The position numbers and the translations under genes are program-made. The notes beneath the pieces are model-generated. The model was not told the DNA's origin. It made no database searches and saw only the letters and a program-made list of their open reading frames with translations. A DNA stretch of 64,000 bases from Nitrospira sp. (GTDB lineage: Bacteria; Nitrospirota; Nitrospiria; Nitrospirales; Nitrospiraceae): contig JAFEBH010000002.1 in assembly GCA_018242765.1 (NCBI GenBank), positions 619,005 to 683,004 of the forward strand, given 5' to 3'. Each line of letters opens with the position of its first letter. Within the stretch, counting starts at the first letter, position 1. Below are positions 54,957-64,000 of the stretch, piece by piece.

Positions 54957-56103
54957 GTGACATCTTCATCAGTTATGCCAACGAGGATCTTCACCGGATC
55001 CAATCATTAGTGGAAGTACTTGAAGCCCAAGGCTGGTCAGTCTTTTGGGATCGCACGATCCCATCTGGCAAGACATGGCGAGAATTCATTGGGAAGGGAC
55101 TGCGCGATGCACGATGTATCGTGGTGGCGTGGTCAAAGACTTCAATAGACTCGGTATGGGTGCAGGAGGAGGCGGATGAGGGACGCGAACGAGGCATTCT
55201 GCATCCAGTACTAATTGATGACGTAAAGCCACCACTAGGTTTCAGAGCCATTCAGGCTGCGAAGCTAGCTGGATGGAACTTCACGGACCCCTCGCCAGAA
55301 TTCAAGCGATTCCTGAGGGATTTGGAAAACATAATCGGTCCACCTCGACCAGAGGAATCGTTATCGTCCTCGGCAGGCATGCAGCCCCAAGAACAGCGAC
55401 TTTCTCAAATGAGACCGGCGCCCGGCATGATGAAAGTGCCGAAAGGACCATTCCTGTATGGTGACGATAACACTCTGACAGTGCTTCCGTATGACTATTG
55501 GATCGACAAGTACCCTGTGACCAACGAGAAGTATCGAGTGTTTGTTCAAGCAGGTGGGTACGAAAATAAGCAGTACTGGCCAAATGGATTTAATCCCAAA
55601 GTCCCAGGATACTTTTGTGAATGGAACAAGACGGGTAAGGATGAACATCCCGTGGTCGGTGTCAGTTACTACGAGGCAGAGGCCTATGCGAAGTGGGTGG
55701 GGAAACGATTACCGACGGAGCAAGAGTGGGAAAAGGCGGCACGAGGGACAGATGGACGCAAGTACCCATGGGGCGAAGAGTTTGATGAAGGAAAATGTAA
55801 CTATAAGTACCTGGGCATGTTTGGTATCCTATCTAGCATCATTCTTAGTGTGACCACGCCAGTCACGCAGTACCCCAACGGTGTCAGCCCCTATGGCTGC
55901 TATGACATGGTGGGAAATGCGTGCGAGTGGTGTCAGGTCGGTATAGCAATATGCTCAAAGGAAAGGTAGTCCGTGGAGGGCCTACCGCTATGGGCATATA
56001 TCGTATCAAGCAGACCAATCTGCGTGCTTCGAATCGGTATGGGGGCCAGGCCGACGATCAGAGCGGCTTCATTGGTTTTCGTCTCGTCCAGGACGTTCCC
56101 TAA
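54953..56103 (+). pseudogene. TIR-FGE (sulfatase-modifying-factor) protein, frameshifted
   Basis: The first frame (54953-55969, 338 residues) has a TIR domain (SDIFISYANEDLHRIQSLVEVLEAQGWSVFWDRTIPSGKTW, catalytic-type Glu in VWVQEEADEG), a linker, and an FGE/SUMF1 domain (PYDYWIDKYPVTNEKYRVFV, HPVVGVSYYEAEAYAKWVGKRLPTEQEWEKAARG, CYDMVGNACEWC). After EWC the frame fails, and the rest of the FGE domain (VVRGGPT, LRASNRYGGQADDQSGFIGFRLVQDV) continues in another frame to 56103. This fits a 1-base deletion near 55925-55960. TIR proteins can be NADases in phage defence; FGE domains bind or oxidise Cys. Function is not established. Confidence 0.75.
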
Positions 56104-56136
56104 CTCTGTGCATCCTTATTATTCAGGCGAGCAACT

Positions 56137-56220
56137 GTTCACCCTTCGACAGGCTCAGGGCGAACGGGTATAAGTCTGAAAATACGTTATCTCCGCTCGT
56201 GCTGAGCGCGTCGAAGCACG
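56137..56220. repeat. REP-like palindromic units, right of TIR locus
   Basis: Palindromes GTTCACCCTTCGACAGGCTC with AGGGCGAACG (56137-56166) and CGTGCTGAGCGCG with TCGAAGCACG (56198-56220) share the GTCGAAG/CTTCGAC core with the units at 54687-54763. They lie between the FGE remnant and the aminotransferase gene. Confidence 0.6.
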
Positions 56221-56243
56221 GTCATGAGGGCTTGAGATAACTT

Positions 56244-57557
56244 CTAGGCCGCACGTAGCTTTCTGATCTCTTCCAGTGTGGTCTCGATGTCCTTCGGTGA
56301 GTTGAGAAGACTCGGTGCGAGCCGAGCATATTTTGTCGCGTAGGGTGTCACGCTTCCGACGATGCTGTGCTGACGGAGCTGGTCTACGACTTGACGAGGC
56401 GACAGTCCGGCCACTTCGAAACAGACGATTCCCGCCGACAGATCCTGCGACATTGGGGTGTGTAGCGTGACATGGGGCATGGCCGCCAAGCCCTGCTTCA
56501 GTTGTTGGTTCAATTCATAGACGCGCTGTGTCACTTTGGATTTCCCGATCGCCTGATGAAACAGGAAGGCTTCGTCCAGCGCCCAGCGATGTTCGAAGGA
56601 ATGGAATCCGCCTGGGGTCATATGAATGGATGGCGGAAGATCCTTCGAGGATTTGTTCTCCATCCAGAGGTCGTAGGCCTGACCGCTAAAGGTCGGGATC
56701 GTTGCCCTGGCGATCGGCCATGCTCTTGGGTGGCCCCAAACTAAACCAGTCCCACGCGGGCCAAACATCCACTTGTGGGTCCCGGCGATCAAGAAGTCGC
56801 AGCCGAGTTCGCTCACGCGGAAATCTTCAACTCCCAAGGCATGCACCCCATCCACGCAGAAGATGATCCGGTCTCGCTCGTCTCTCGAGCGACTGATAGC
56901 TTGGATCGCCAGCGCCATCTCATGAATAGGCAGTTTAAGCCCTGTGCTGGAATGTACCCAGGTGACGGCCACAATGCGCGTCATCGGGGTGATGCTTTTT
57001 CGCAGCGATTCGACGATTTCATCGCGTGAAACGGTCTTGAGTGAACGATAGAGGTGAATCTGTCGTACCATGGCGCCTGTCCGTTCGGCGCGAAGACGCA
57101 GCGCAGTTTCCGTCGAATAGTGATCGTGGGTCGTTGTCAGAATTTCCTGCTCGTTACCAAGCTTGAGACCACCATAGAGTAGCCCCAGTCCCATCGTCGT
57201 GCTGTCGGTGAGGGCGATATCGGTGGGATGGCCCCCTAGATACTCGGCAGCCGCCTGGAGCACCTTCGCGTCCTGTTTCTCTTCATGTTCAACCCAATAG
57301 CCGATGGGATCGGCATCCAGTCCGGCTCGGTGTCGTTCGATGGCCTCACGCACCGGGGTGGGATGGGATGCAAGGAAGAACGCGGCTAAGTGGATAAGCT
57401 GTGGAGAGAGGGGAAACTGAGCGCGAACCTCATCCCAGTTATCAAGTTTTCTTTGTGGGGGTTCGGCATGGGTGTGACTGTGGGCACCAGCTAGTACCGC
57501 TGCACCTAAGGCTAAGCCTGTCCGGACCAGAAAGCCTCGACGTCCGATGTCGATCAT
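56244..57557 (-). CDS. Class V aminotransferase with twin-arginine signal
   Basis: A 437-residue PLP enzyme of the aminotransferase class V/isopenicillin-epimerase-like group. The PLP lysine is in IAGTHKWMFGPRGTG, with a DSTTMGLGLLYGGL phosphate-binding region and FCVDGVHALGV. The N-terminus is a twin-arginine signal (RRGFLVRTGLALGAAVLAGAHSHTHA), so a folded, cofactor-loaded enzyme would be exported. Substrate unknown (cysteine, kynurenine or an amino-alcohol are possible in the group). It lies between the TIR locus and gcvP on the minus strand. Confidence 0.88.
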   Translation of the reverse strand: MIDIGRRGFLVRTGLALGAAVLAGAHSHTHAEPPQRKLDNWDEVRAQFPLSPQLIHLAAFFLASHPTPVREAIERHRAGLDADPIGYWVEHEEKQDAKVLQAAAEYLGGHPTDIALTDSTTMGLGLLYGGLKLGNEQEILTTTHDHYSTETALRLRAERTGAMVRQIHLYRSLKTVSRDEIVESLRKSITPMTRIVAVTWVHSSTGLKLPIHEMALAIQAISRSRDERDRIIFCVDGVHALGVEDFRVSELGCDFLIAGTHKWMFGPRGTGLVWGHPRAWPIARATIPTFSGQAYDLWMENKSSKDLPPSIHMTPGGFHSFEHRWALDEAFLFHQAIGKSKVTQRVYELNQQLKQGLAAMPHVTLHTPMSQDLSAGIVCFEVAGLSPRQVVDQLRQHSIVGSVTPYATKYARLAPSLLNSPKDIETTLEEIRKLRAA

Positions 57558-57635
57558 AGAGTGCCCTCCTCATACATGAATCCTCCGTACTGTACTGCTT
57601 GTTTGGAAAATCAGGCAAGGAGAGACGCAAACGAA

Positions 57636-57664
57636 GCCCCTGACTGATGAACCAGCCAGGGGGC
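57636..57664 (-). terminator. Hairpin downstream of gcvP
   Basis: A GC-rich stem (GCCCCCTGGCTG with CAGTCAGGGGC, about 10 pairs and one mismatch) 23 bp after the gcvP stop, followed on the minus strand by TTCGTTTG. Likely an intrinsic terminator of moderate strength. Confidence 0.6.
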
Positions 57665-57686
57665 GGACCTGGTACAGGAGGTTTTG

Positions 57687-60587
57687 TTAGTTCTGATACG
57701 TCTCAATCGGCGGACAGCTGCAGACGAGATGGCGGTCGCCGTAGGCCTCGTCGATACGGCTGACACTCGGCCAGAACTTACTGTGTTTGACCCAGGAGGC
57801 AGGAAACGCTGCTTGCTCGCGGCTGTAGGGTCGGTTCCATTCCGTAGCGGTCACGCTTGCGGCGGTATGAGGTGCATTCTTCAATACATTGTTGGTTCGT
57901 GGTTGGCGACCGTCGACGATCTCTTGAATCTCTGCGCGGATCAAGATGAGCGCCTCGCAGAGCCGATCGAGTTCGGCCTTTGATTCACTTTCAGTCGGTT
58001 CGACCATGAGCGTACCGGCTACGGGAAACGACACGGTCGGTGCATGGAAACCATAGTCCATCAGTCGTTTGGCGACATCCATTGCCTCAACCCCTGCGCC
58101 CTCCTTAAACTCGCGGAGGTCCAAAATGAATTCATGCGCCACCAGTCCGGAATCTCCTCGGTACAGAATCGAGTAGTACTTCTCCAGACGCTTGGCCATG
58201 TAGTTGGCATTGAGGATAGCCACCTGTGTGGCCTTGGTCAGGCCCTCTCGTCCCATCATGGCGATATAGGTCCAGGAGATAGGAAGAATACCTGGGCTGC
58301 CGAACGGTGCTGCCGACACAGGGCCGATGGTCTGTGGGCCACCAAGCTTGACCACGGGGTGTCCTGGTAAGAACGGGACCAAGTGCTGCGCGACGCCGAT
58401 GGGTCCCACGCCCGGCCCGCCGCCGCCATGGGGAATACAAAACGTCTTATGGAGATTGAGGTGGCATACATCGGCTCCAATATCGCCCAGACGGCAGAGG
58501 CCGACCATGGCATTCATATTGGCTCCGTCGATATAGACCTGTCCGCCGTGGGTATGGACGATTTGGCAAATACGCCGCACGCTGGCCTCAAACACCCCGT
58601 GGGTGGAGGGATAGGTCAGCATCAGTGCCGCCAGCCGGTCTCGATATTGCGCCGCTTTGGTTTCCAGATCAGCGACATCCACATTTCCGTTCCGATCGCA
58701 TGCGACGACCACCACCGTCATGCCGACCATCGCCGCGCTGGCGGGGTTCGTGCCGTGAGCAGAAACAGGAATCAAGCAGACATCTCGATGGGTCTCTCCC
58801 CTTGACCGATGGTACGCCCGAATCACCATCAAACCGGAATACTCGCCCTGAGATCCGGCGTTCGGTTGCAGCGAGAAAGCCGCGAATCCTGCAATCTCGG
58901 CCAACCAGCCTTCCAGTTGACGAAACAAGGTTTGATAGCCACGCGTTTGGTCAACTGGGGCAAATGGATGGAGACGGGCGAACTCCGGCCAGGTCACCGG
59001 CAGCATTTCTGATGTGGCATTGAGTTTCATCGTGCAGGAGCCCAGCGGGATCATCGAGTGCACCAGCGAGAGGTCTCGCGCTTGTAGTCGATAGAGATAG
59101 CGGAGCATTTCGTGTTCAGAGTGATAGCGGTGGAACACCTCATGCGTGAGATACGGACTGACCCTCATCAATGGAGTGGGGTATGCGAGATTAATGGAAG
59201 AGACAAGATCCGAAAGGCGGAACGGCAACTGGTCATGGCCAACGAAGATCTGCAGGAGGCGGAGGACTTCCTGCTCGGAGCTGACTTCGTCGAGCGACAG
59301 GCCGAGGGAACCATCTTCGTACTGTCGGAAATTGATCCCTTGCGCTTCCGCTCGCGCGACGATCTGCTCGGCTTGGGCCTTGGATACCGGTACTCGAATC
59401 GTGTCAAAAAAGACCTTCGGCAACACTTCGAATCCCAGACGACGCAAGCCTTCCGCAAGCAAGAGCGTCAAGCCATGGACCCGTTCGGCGATGCGACGCA
59501 ACCCTTCCGGCCCATGGTAGACCGCGAACATGGCGGCCATGACGGCCAGCAAGACCTGGGCGGTACAGATGTTACTCGTGGCTTTTTCTCGTCGGATGTG
59601 CTGCTCGCGTGTTTGAAGGGAGAGCCGAATGGCCGGCTTGCCGGTGACATCCTTGGAGACACCGACGAGTCGACCAGGTATCTGCCGTTTGAATTCTTCT
59701 TTAGTCGCCAGAAACGCGGCATGAGGTCCCCCGAAACCGATTGGGACGCCGAACCGTTGGGTCGAGCCAACGGCAATATCAGCGCCGAATTCTCCGGGTG
59801 AACGGAGGATCGTGAGTGCGAGGAGATCGGTAGCCACGACGACTAGAACCCCGGCCTCATGAGCCTGGGTCACCAACGCACTAAAATCACCTACATAACC
59901 GTCCGTGGCAGGGTACTGCAGGAGGATGCCGCACAGTTCCGTGCGCGTACAATCAGTGGTCGATGGGACTCCCGTTTTGAGAATGATGCCCAGGGGTTCA
60001 GCCCTTGTCTGCAGCACAGCGAGGGTTTGTGGATGGCAGTCGCATGAAACGAAGAACTCATGGCGTTCCTGACCGGCATGGCGGGCGATCGCGTAGCACA
60101 TCGCCATTGCCTCCGCGGCAGCCGTCGCTTCATCCAAGAGGGATGCATTGGCCAGCGGGAGCCCGGTCAAATCCCCGACCATGGTCTGAAACGTGACAAG
60201 AGCCTCCAAGCGGCCTTGTGAGATTTCGGCCTGATACGGAGTGTACTGCGTATACCAGGCTGGATTTTCAAGAATGTTCCGTTGAATGACCCCGGGCGTG
60301 ACACAGTCGTAGTATCCCATGCCAATCAGCGACCGATACACCTTGTTCTGGGCCGCGATCCCCTGCAGTCGTGCGAGAACAGCTTGCTCGCCCTCGCCGT
60401 CGGGAAGGTCCAGAGTTTGTCGAAGACGGATATCAGGCGGAACCGTCGTGTCGACTAATGTCTCGAGCGACTGGTGGCCTAAAGTCGCCAGCATCTCTTG
60501 AAGATCTGCGTTTGTTGGCCCAAGGTGTCGATGCACAAAGTCGTCCGTCGGTTGAAGCCAGGTCGGAGTGTTCATGAAGTCATCCAT
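57687..60587 (-). CDS. gcvP: Glycine dehydrogenase (decarboxylating), P protein
   Basis: 966 residues; PLP-dependent decarboxylation of glycine with transfer to the lipoyl H protein. This is the single-chain form. N-terminal [10 protein letters not shown] and [49 protein letters not shown] are typical; PLP Lys lies in [26 protein letters not shown]. Length fits the family (~950-970). No gcvT or gcvH is adjacent in this window, so the system genes are split. Start at 60587 or the ATG four codons in (60575). No glycine riboswitch is seen upstream. Confidence 0.97.
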   Translation of the reverse strand: MDDFMNTPTWLQPTDDFVHRHLGPTNADLQEMLATLGHQSLETLVDTTVPPDIRLRQTLDLPDGEGEQAVLARLQGIAAQNKVYRSLIGMGYYDCVTPGVIQRNILENPAWYTQYTPYQAEISQGRLEALVTFQTMVGDLTGLPLANASLLDEATAAAEAMAMCYAIARHAGQERHEFFVSCDCHPQTLAVLQTRAEPLGIILKTGVPSTTDCTRTELCGILLQYPATDGYVGDFSALVTQAHEAGVLVVVATDLLALTILRSPGEFGADIAVGSTQRFGVPIGFGGPHAAFLATKEEFKRQIPGRLVGVSKDVTGKPAIRLSLQTREQHIRREKATSNICTAQVLLAVMAAMFAVYHGPEGLRRIAERVHGLTLLLAEGLRRLGFEVLPKVFFDTIRVPVSKAQAEQIVARAEAQGINFRQYEDGSLGLSLDEVSSEQEVLRLLQIFVGHDQLPFRLSDLVSSINLAYPTPLMRVSPYLTHEVFHRYHSEHEMLRYLYRLQARDLSLVHSMIPLGSCTMKLNATSEMLPVTWPEFARLHPFAPVDQTRGYQTLFRQLEGWLAEIAGFAAFSLQPNAGSQGEYSGLMVIRAYHRSRGETHRDVCLIPVSAHGTNPASAAMVGMTVVVVACDRNGNVDVADLETKAAQYRDRLAALMLTYPSTHGVFEASVRRICQIVHTHGGQVYIDGANMNAMVGLCRLGDIGADVCHLNLHKTFCIPHGGGGPGVGPIGVAQHLVPFLPGHPVVKLGGPQTIGPVSAAPFGSPGILPISWTYIAMMGREGLTKATQVAILNANYMAKRLEKYYSILYRGDSGLVAHEFILDLREFKEGAGVEAMDVAKRLMDYGFHAPTVSFPVAGTLMVEPTESESKAELDRLCEALILIRAEIQEIVDGRQPRTNNVLKNAPHTAASVTATEWNRPYSREQAAFPASWVKHSKFWPSVSRIDEAYGDRHLVCSCPPIETYQN

Positions 60588-60878
60588 CTCATTTTGTGAT
60601 TGTCCAGATTGCTGCCGCTCGTGCTAGGCCTATGGGTCATCGTGTTAACCGCGCAGCCTACCATGGGATCACTACATTTCCAAGCGACTGACCTGCTCCT
60701 TGTTCAGAAAGGTCATGGCGACGATGAGGAGCGCTGAATAATCAGGTGTGAGGTCCATCTTTACCCTCCGGAACTATTCGGCTCATTCTCCGAGCGTCAC
60801 GAGCGTGCACAGCCTCGCTCTTTCGTTGCTTTTTGAAGAATTCACGTTATTGTGAAGTGATCAATCGAGTCCGGAGCG

Positions 60879-61520
60879 TTGACCATGCTCGCCACAAGTC
60901 GAAGCTCCAGTCAGAATTCTGAGAAGCCATCCACGGGGCGTTCCTTTAAAGGAACCGCCCTCGTCCTCGCACTGGTCATCAGCCTCCTGGCCGGAGGTGG
61001 ATACGTGCTCTTTAACGGCCAGGGGTTACCAACCACCTTTTTGGTACCTTCTCCTCAGCAAACCGCGTCCCTGACGGAGCGCCAATCGAATTCCGGGACG
61101 ATGGACGTGCGCCTCACACGCGAAGGAATTGACCGGCTTCTCGCAACGCTCGACGACGCCGTTCGTCGAAAAGATGTCGATGGTGTCCTCCGTCACATTT
61201 CGCATGACGCGATGATCACCATCCATCTGAAGCAAGGCCCACAGCAGCAAACGGCTTTGTTGACACGGGATGACTATCGCAAGACATTGGCCATGGCATT
61301 CGCCTTCCCCAGCAACAATGATTTCACACGCACAAATACATCAGTCTCGTTGGCTGCGGATGAGCGAAGCGCCAAGGTATCCTTTAAGTCGACCGAAACC
61401 CTTCGACCAGCCAATCATGAATTCAAGGCAGAAGGCGAAGAAACCCTCCTCTTCACTATCCGCGATGGGAAACCGATGATCAGCTCTCTGGAACAGACCT
61501 TCCCCGGTGACTCCACCTAG
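60879..61520 (+). CDS. Membrane-anchored NTF2-like protein
   Basis: A 213-residue protein with one N-terminal membrane helix (GTALVLALVISLLAGGGYVLF, about 27-47) and a C-terminal ~140-residue domain that matches the NTF2/SnoaL-like fold: IDRLLATLDDAVRRKDVDGVLRHISHDAMITIHL, then strand pairs and EETLLFTIRDGKPMISSLEQTF. The pocket residues cannot be assigned. Probably periplasmic. It precedes a two-component pair on the same strand with a ~150-bp gap. Confidence 0.72.
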   Translation: MTMLATSRSSSQNSEKPSTGRSFKGTALVLALVISLLAGGGYVLFNGQGLPTTFLVPSPQQTASLTERQSNSGTMDVRLTREGIDRLLATLDDAVRRKDVDGVLRHISHDAMITIHLKQGPQQQTALLTRDDYRKTLAMAFAFPSNNDFTRTNTSVSLAADERSAKVSFKSTETLRPANHEFKAEGEETLLFTIRDGKPMISSLEQTFPGDST

Positions 61521-61671
61521 TAGGGTGCGGTTGAAGTCGCTGTCCCTTCTTATTCATCCTGGGCCTGTCGCCGCATGTGAGAGGGAATTCCCTCCAGCTT
61601 TCTTGGGTTCCGAGATTCATCGTGCGTCGTTTGGTATAATCACCCCCTGATCAATCTTTACGGGAGTGGGT

Positions 61672-62343
61672 ATGCGGGTGCTTGTTCTCGAAGACGAAAC
61701 CAAAGTCGGCTGCTTTATTAAGCGGGCATTGGAAGAAGAAAGCTATGCCGTCGATCTCTGCGAAGACGGGGCGAAGGGGTTAGAGATGGCATTGGCGACC
61801 AACTATGATCTCCTGGTGGTCGATGTCATGTTGCCGGGTATGTCGGGGTTGGATGTGCTCAAGAATCTTCGTCGTGAACGGATTCAAACGCCGGTGTTGA
61901 TTCTGTCCGCTCAATCGCAGATCGATCAGCGAGTCAAAGGACTGGATGCAGGTGCCGACGACTATCTCACGAAACCATTTGCCATCGATGAGCTATTGGC
62001 GCGGGTTCGTGCCTTACTGCGCCGTGGTGCAACAGAAAGTCCGGGAGTGCTCCAAGTCGATGACTTGCTGCTCAACCCGGCGACGCGTGAGGTGACACGA
62101 GGAGGGCAACGCATCGAGCTGACTCTGAAAGAATATGCCTTGCTGGAATACTTGATGCGTCATACCGGTCGGGTACTCACCAGACCGATGATTTCTGAGC
62201 ACGTATGGAATCAAGACTTCGACACCTTTACGAACGTCATCGATGTCTATGTGAACTATCTCCGGAACAAGATCGACCGAGGTCGGACGAAGAAATTGAT
62301 CCATACGATCCGCGGAAGCGGATACATGCTCAAGGCCGACTAG
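61672..62343 (+). CDS. OmpR-family response regulator
   Basis: A 223-residue regulator: receiver with D51 (LLVVDVMLPGMSG), E7-D8 acidic pair, Lys in TKPFAI, and winged-helix output (LTLKEYALLEYLMRHTGRVLTRPMISEHVWNQDFDTFTNVIDVYVNYLRNKID), typical of the heavy-metal-response CusR/CopR-like branch. I chose the ATG at 61672 (GGGAG 5 nt upstream). The partner kinase gene starts 105 bp downstream. Confidence 0.95.
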   Translation: MRVLVLEDETKVGCFIKRALEEESYAVDLCEDGAKGLEMALATNYDLLVVDVMLPGMSGLDVLKNLRRERIQTPVLILSAQSQIDQRVKGLDAGADDYLTKPFAIDELLARVRALLRRGATESPGVLQVDDLLLNPATREVTRGGQRIELTLKEYALLEYLMRHTGRVLTRPMISEHVWNQDFDTFTNVIDVYVNYLRNKIDRGRTKKLIHTIRGSGYMLKAD

Positions 62344-62448
62344 CAAGATGCGGACACTGGTGTCCCCCACCTACGACGCTATTGCGGCAGTCCGGTACCG
62401 AGATAGCACCGCGATTCTTGTTCGCCTTCATCAGTCAGGAGGTCTCTG

Positions 62449-63852
62449 ATGCCGCTACGTGTCCGGTTGACCCTCTGGTATGGGACCGTGCTCGCGCTGG
62501 TCTTGATCGTGTTCTCCGTGGTTCTCTACGCCATTACGGCGCGAAATCTCCGCGACACCGTCGATGAGTCATTGGAAGATACGGCAACGACGGCCGTGCG
62601 CTTGCTCGAAACGCACGGATTTCTTCCTCTGATCGATGAAGAGGTACTCCTCTCTCAGTTTCCGGAGCTGACGCGAATCGATAAGTTCTTCCAGATCTTC
62701 AGTCCTTCCGGCACCATTACGATTCGCTCCCCGAACATCAAACAGCACGAGGTTCCACTGAGCCGGACGGCCCTCGACGCCGCGTTCGCCGGGGAGAGTA
62801 TTTATGAGTCGGCCAAGTACCCGAAGGAGCCTCCCTTGCGGTTGATTTCTATGCCGATCATGTACCGAAGCAATCTGTTGTATATCGTGCAGGTTGGTAC
62901 GTCGATGGAGTCAGTCGGAGAGACACTCCATCGATTCCTCGTCCTGGTTGTGGTGGCGATCCCGATTGCGCTGGCCGTGTCGCTTGCTGGAGGCTGGTTT
63001 CTGGCAGGGCGGGCGCTTCGCCCGGTCGATAGGATTACTCTGGCTGCGCAGCGGATTGCCGCGGGAGATCTCAGTCAGCGGCTCAGTATACCTGGGGCCC
63101 ACGATGAAATCGGGCGTCTGGCGGCTACCTTCAACAACATGATCGGCCGATTGGATGCCTCGTTTCGCCAAATCCGCCAATTCACCAGCGATGCGTCGCA
63201 TGAGTTGAGAACGCCGCTGACCGTGATGAAAGGCGAAACAGATCTGGTTTTGAGGAAGTCTCGTCCGCTTGAAGATTACAAGGCGGTGTTGGAGAGCAAC
63301 CTCGAAGAGATCGATCGGATGACCCGCATCGTGGATGAACTGCTGTTTCTTTCGCGCGCCGATATGGGGGAGGTGAAGGTCGAGTCTATGCCGGTGGTCC
63401 TGCAGGCGCTGGTGGAAGACGTCCATCGCCAGGCGAAGTTGCTGGGACATGAACGACAGATCGAAGTGGTGCTGGGAACCGTCATGCCGGTCATTGTCCA
63501 AGGGGATGACCTGCGGCTTCGTGAGCTCCTGCTCAATCTCGTTGAAAATGCGATGAAGTATTCGAATCCTGGCGGCAAGGTCGAGATCTCGTTGTTGAAG
63601 AACGGACAGGAAGCCAGACTTTCCATCACCGACCATGGGATCGGCATTGCAGAGGCCGACCACAAGAAGATTTTCCAACGGTTCTACCGCACGGATGTGG
63701 CCCGTTCCCACACCAAGAAGGGAACAGGGCTCGGGCTTGCCATTTGCGCCTGGATTGCAGATCTCCATAAGGGGCGGGTCGAGGTCAAGAGTGAACTCGG
63801 CCAAGGATCGACCTTTACGGTCGTGCTGCCGCTCGTCACTCTTCCAGCTTAG
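62449..63852 (+). CDS. HAMP sensor histidine kinase
   Basis: A 467-residue kinase: membrane helices near 10-32 and 162-185, a periplasmic sensor domain between (~130 residues), HAMP (~188-240), HisKA with H251 (DASHELRTPLTVM) and the ATPase domain (LNLVENAMKYSNPGG, DHGIGIAEADHKKIFQRFYR, GTGLGLAIC). It belongs to the CusS/heavy-metal-sensor-like type. It is the likely partner of the regulator upstream. The ligand is not evident. Confidence 0.94.
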   Translation: MPLRVRLTLWYGTVLALVLIVFSVVLYAITARNLRDTVDESLEDTATTAVRLLETHGFLPLIDEEVLLSQFPELTRIDKFFQIFSPSGTITIRSPNIKQHEVPLSRTALDAAFAGESIYESAKYPKEPPLRLISMPIMYRSNLLYIVQVGTSMESVGETLHRFLVLVVVAIPIALAVSLAGGWFLAGRALRPVDRITLAAQRIAAGDLSQRLSIPGAHDEIGRLAATFNNMIGRLDASFRQIRQFTSDASHELRTPLTVMKGETDLVLRKSRPLEDYKAVLESNLEEIDRMTRIVDELLFLSRADMGEVKVESMPVVLQALVEDVHRQAKLLGHERQIEVVLGTVMPVIVQGDDLRLRELLLNLVENAMKYSNPGGKVEISLLKNGQEARLSITDHGIGIAEADHKKIFQRFYRTDVARSHTKKGTGLGLAICAWIADLHKGRVEVKSELGQGSTFTVVLPLVTLPA

Positions 63853-64000
63853 CCACGTTTAATCCCCAGTTAATCTCCCTCTCATCACCGATTGTTAGAT
63901 CTGGTACTTGATACCGGACAACAGTCCGCGCAGTGATGAGTTCGAAGAATCTCGAGAGCATGATCTGCAGCATGATAAAGGAGACGGTATGAATTGAGTT
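63853..64000. other. Window end without a called gene
   Basis: After the kinase stop no gene can be completed. AAAGGAGACGGT near 63977 is a good ribosome binding site, but the ATG that follows is closed by TGA one codon later, so the next gene probably begins differently or beyond the window. Confidence 0.4.

Noticed and set aside
54687..56220. CRISPR-like array around the TIR locus
   Set aside because: The units are palindromic, unequal and irregularly spaced, as in REP repeats; there are no regular spacers or cas genes in the window.
57687..60878. Glycine riboswitch upstream of gcvP
   Set aside because: The ~290 bp upstream on the minus strand lack the conserved glycine-aptamer cores; only ordinary sequence is seen.

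Overview
The window looks like chromosomal DNA of a Nitrospira-type nitrite oxidiser (phylum Nitrospirota). This is inferred from gene content, not from a search. The main pointers are a periplasmic chlorite dismutase whose catalytic residues align with the Nitrospira enzyme, a NuoF/ferredoxin module, a ferredoxin:thioredoxin reductase catalytic subunit, many two-component systems and GC-rich coding DNA. The chromosomal replication locus (dnaA, dnaN, gyrB, gyrA, with a probable oriC) lies at 38.3-46.2 kb.

Layout. (1) 0-6.3 kb: a minus-strand signalling cluster (sigma-54 activator, triple-PAS histidine kinase, single-domain receiver) and two membrane proteins. (2) 6.9-17.2 kb: an integrative and mobilizable element inserted in the 3' end of a tRNA-Lys gene. 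It is bounded by a 46-bp direct repeat. It carries a tyrosine integrase, an excisionase-like HTH protein, a relaxase/MobC pair, an MNT/HEPN toxin-antitoxin pair, two complete insertion sequences with target duplications, and a cargo of chlorite dismutase, a quinol-monooxygenase-like protein and a divergent GlxA-type regulator. (3) 17.1-25.3 kb: tRNA-Lys, purA, tRNA-Ala, an ABC-F ATPase, a PilZ protein, rarA, an alpha/beta hydrolase, pterin genes (folE, PTPS) and an A-type Fe-S carrier. (4) 25.4-33.6 kb: a 2Fe-2S ferredoxin plus NuoF-like flavoprotein, a PuuD-like membrane protein, malate dehydrogenase, a very large NorD-like VWA protein, a ferredoxin:thioredoxin reductase catalytic subunit and a secreted protein. 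(5) 33.6-37.7 kb: an OmpR-type two-component pair, a 26-residue membrane peptide, smpB and a dciA-like gene. (6) 38.2-48.5 kb: gyrA, gyrB, dnaN, dnaA, probable oriC, a low-GC trio of DsrE/F/H-like genes and hisS. (7) 48.7-57.6 kb: a double-length ThyX-like protein, a TPR protein, a helicase-like protein without a Walker A motif, a MITE-like element beside tRNA-Leu, a Sel1 protein, a broken TIR/FGE locus between REP-like repeats, and a class V aminotransferase with a twin-arginine signal. (8) 57.7-64 kb: gcvP, a membrane-anchored NTF2-like protein and a second OmpR-type two-component pair.

How it works together. The core regions cover replication, translation and central metabolism (purine synthesis, glycine cleavage, malate oxidation, low-potential electron transfer). 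The clear foreign block is the tRNA-Lys element. It has integration and mobilization genes but no conjugation pore, so it would need a helper. Its cargo suggests detoxification of chlorite or another oxidant under an AraC/GlxA-type regulator. The strongest unexplained observations are the element's architecture, the Walker-A-less helicase-like gene, the TIR-FGE locus, and the sulfur-relay-like trio beside the origin.
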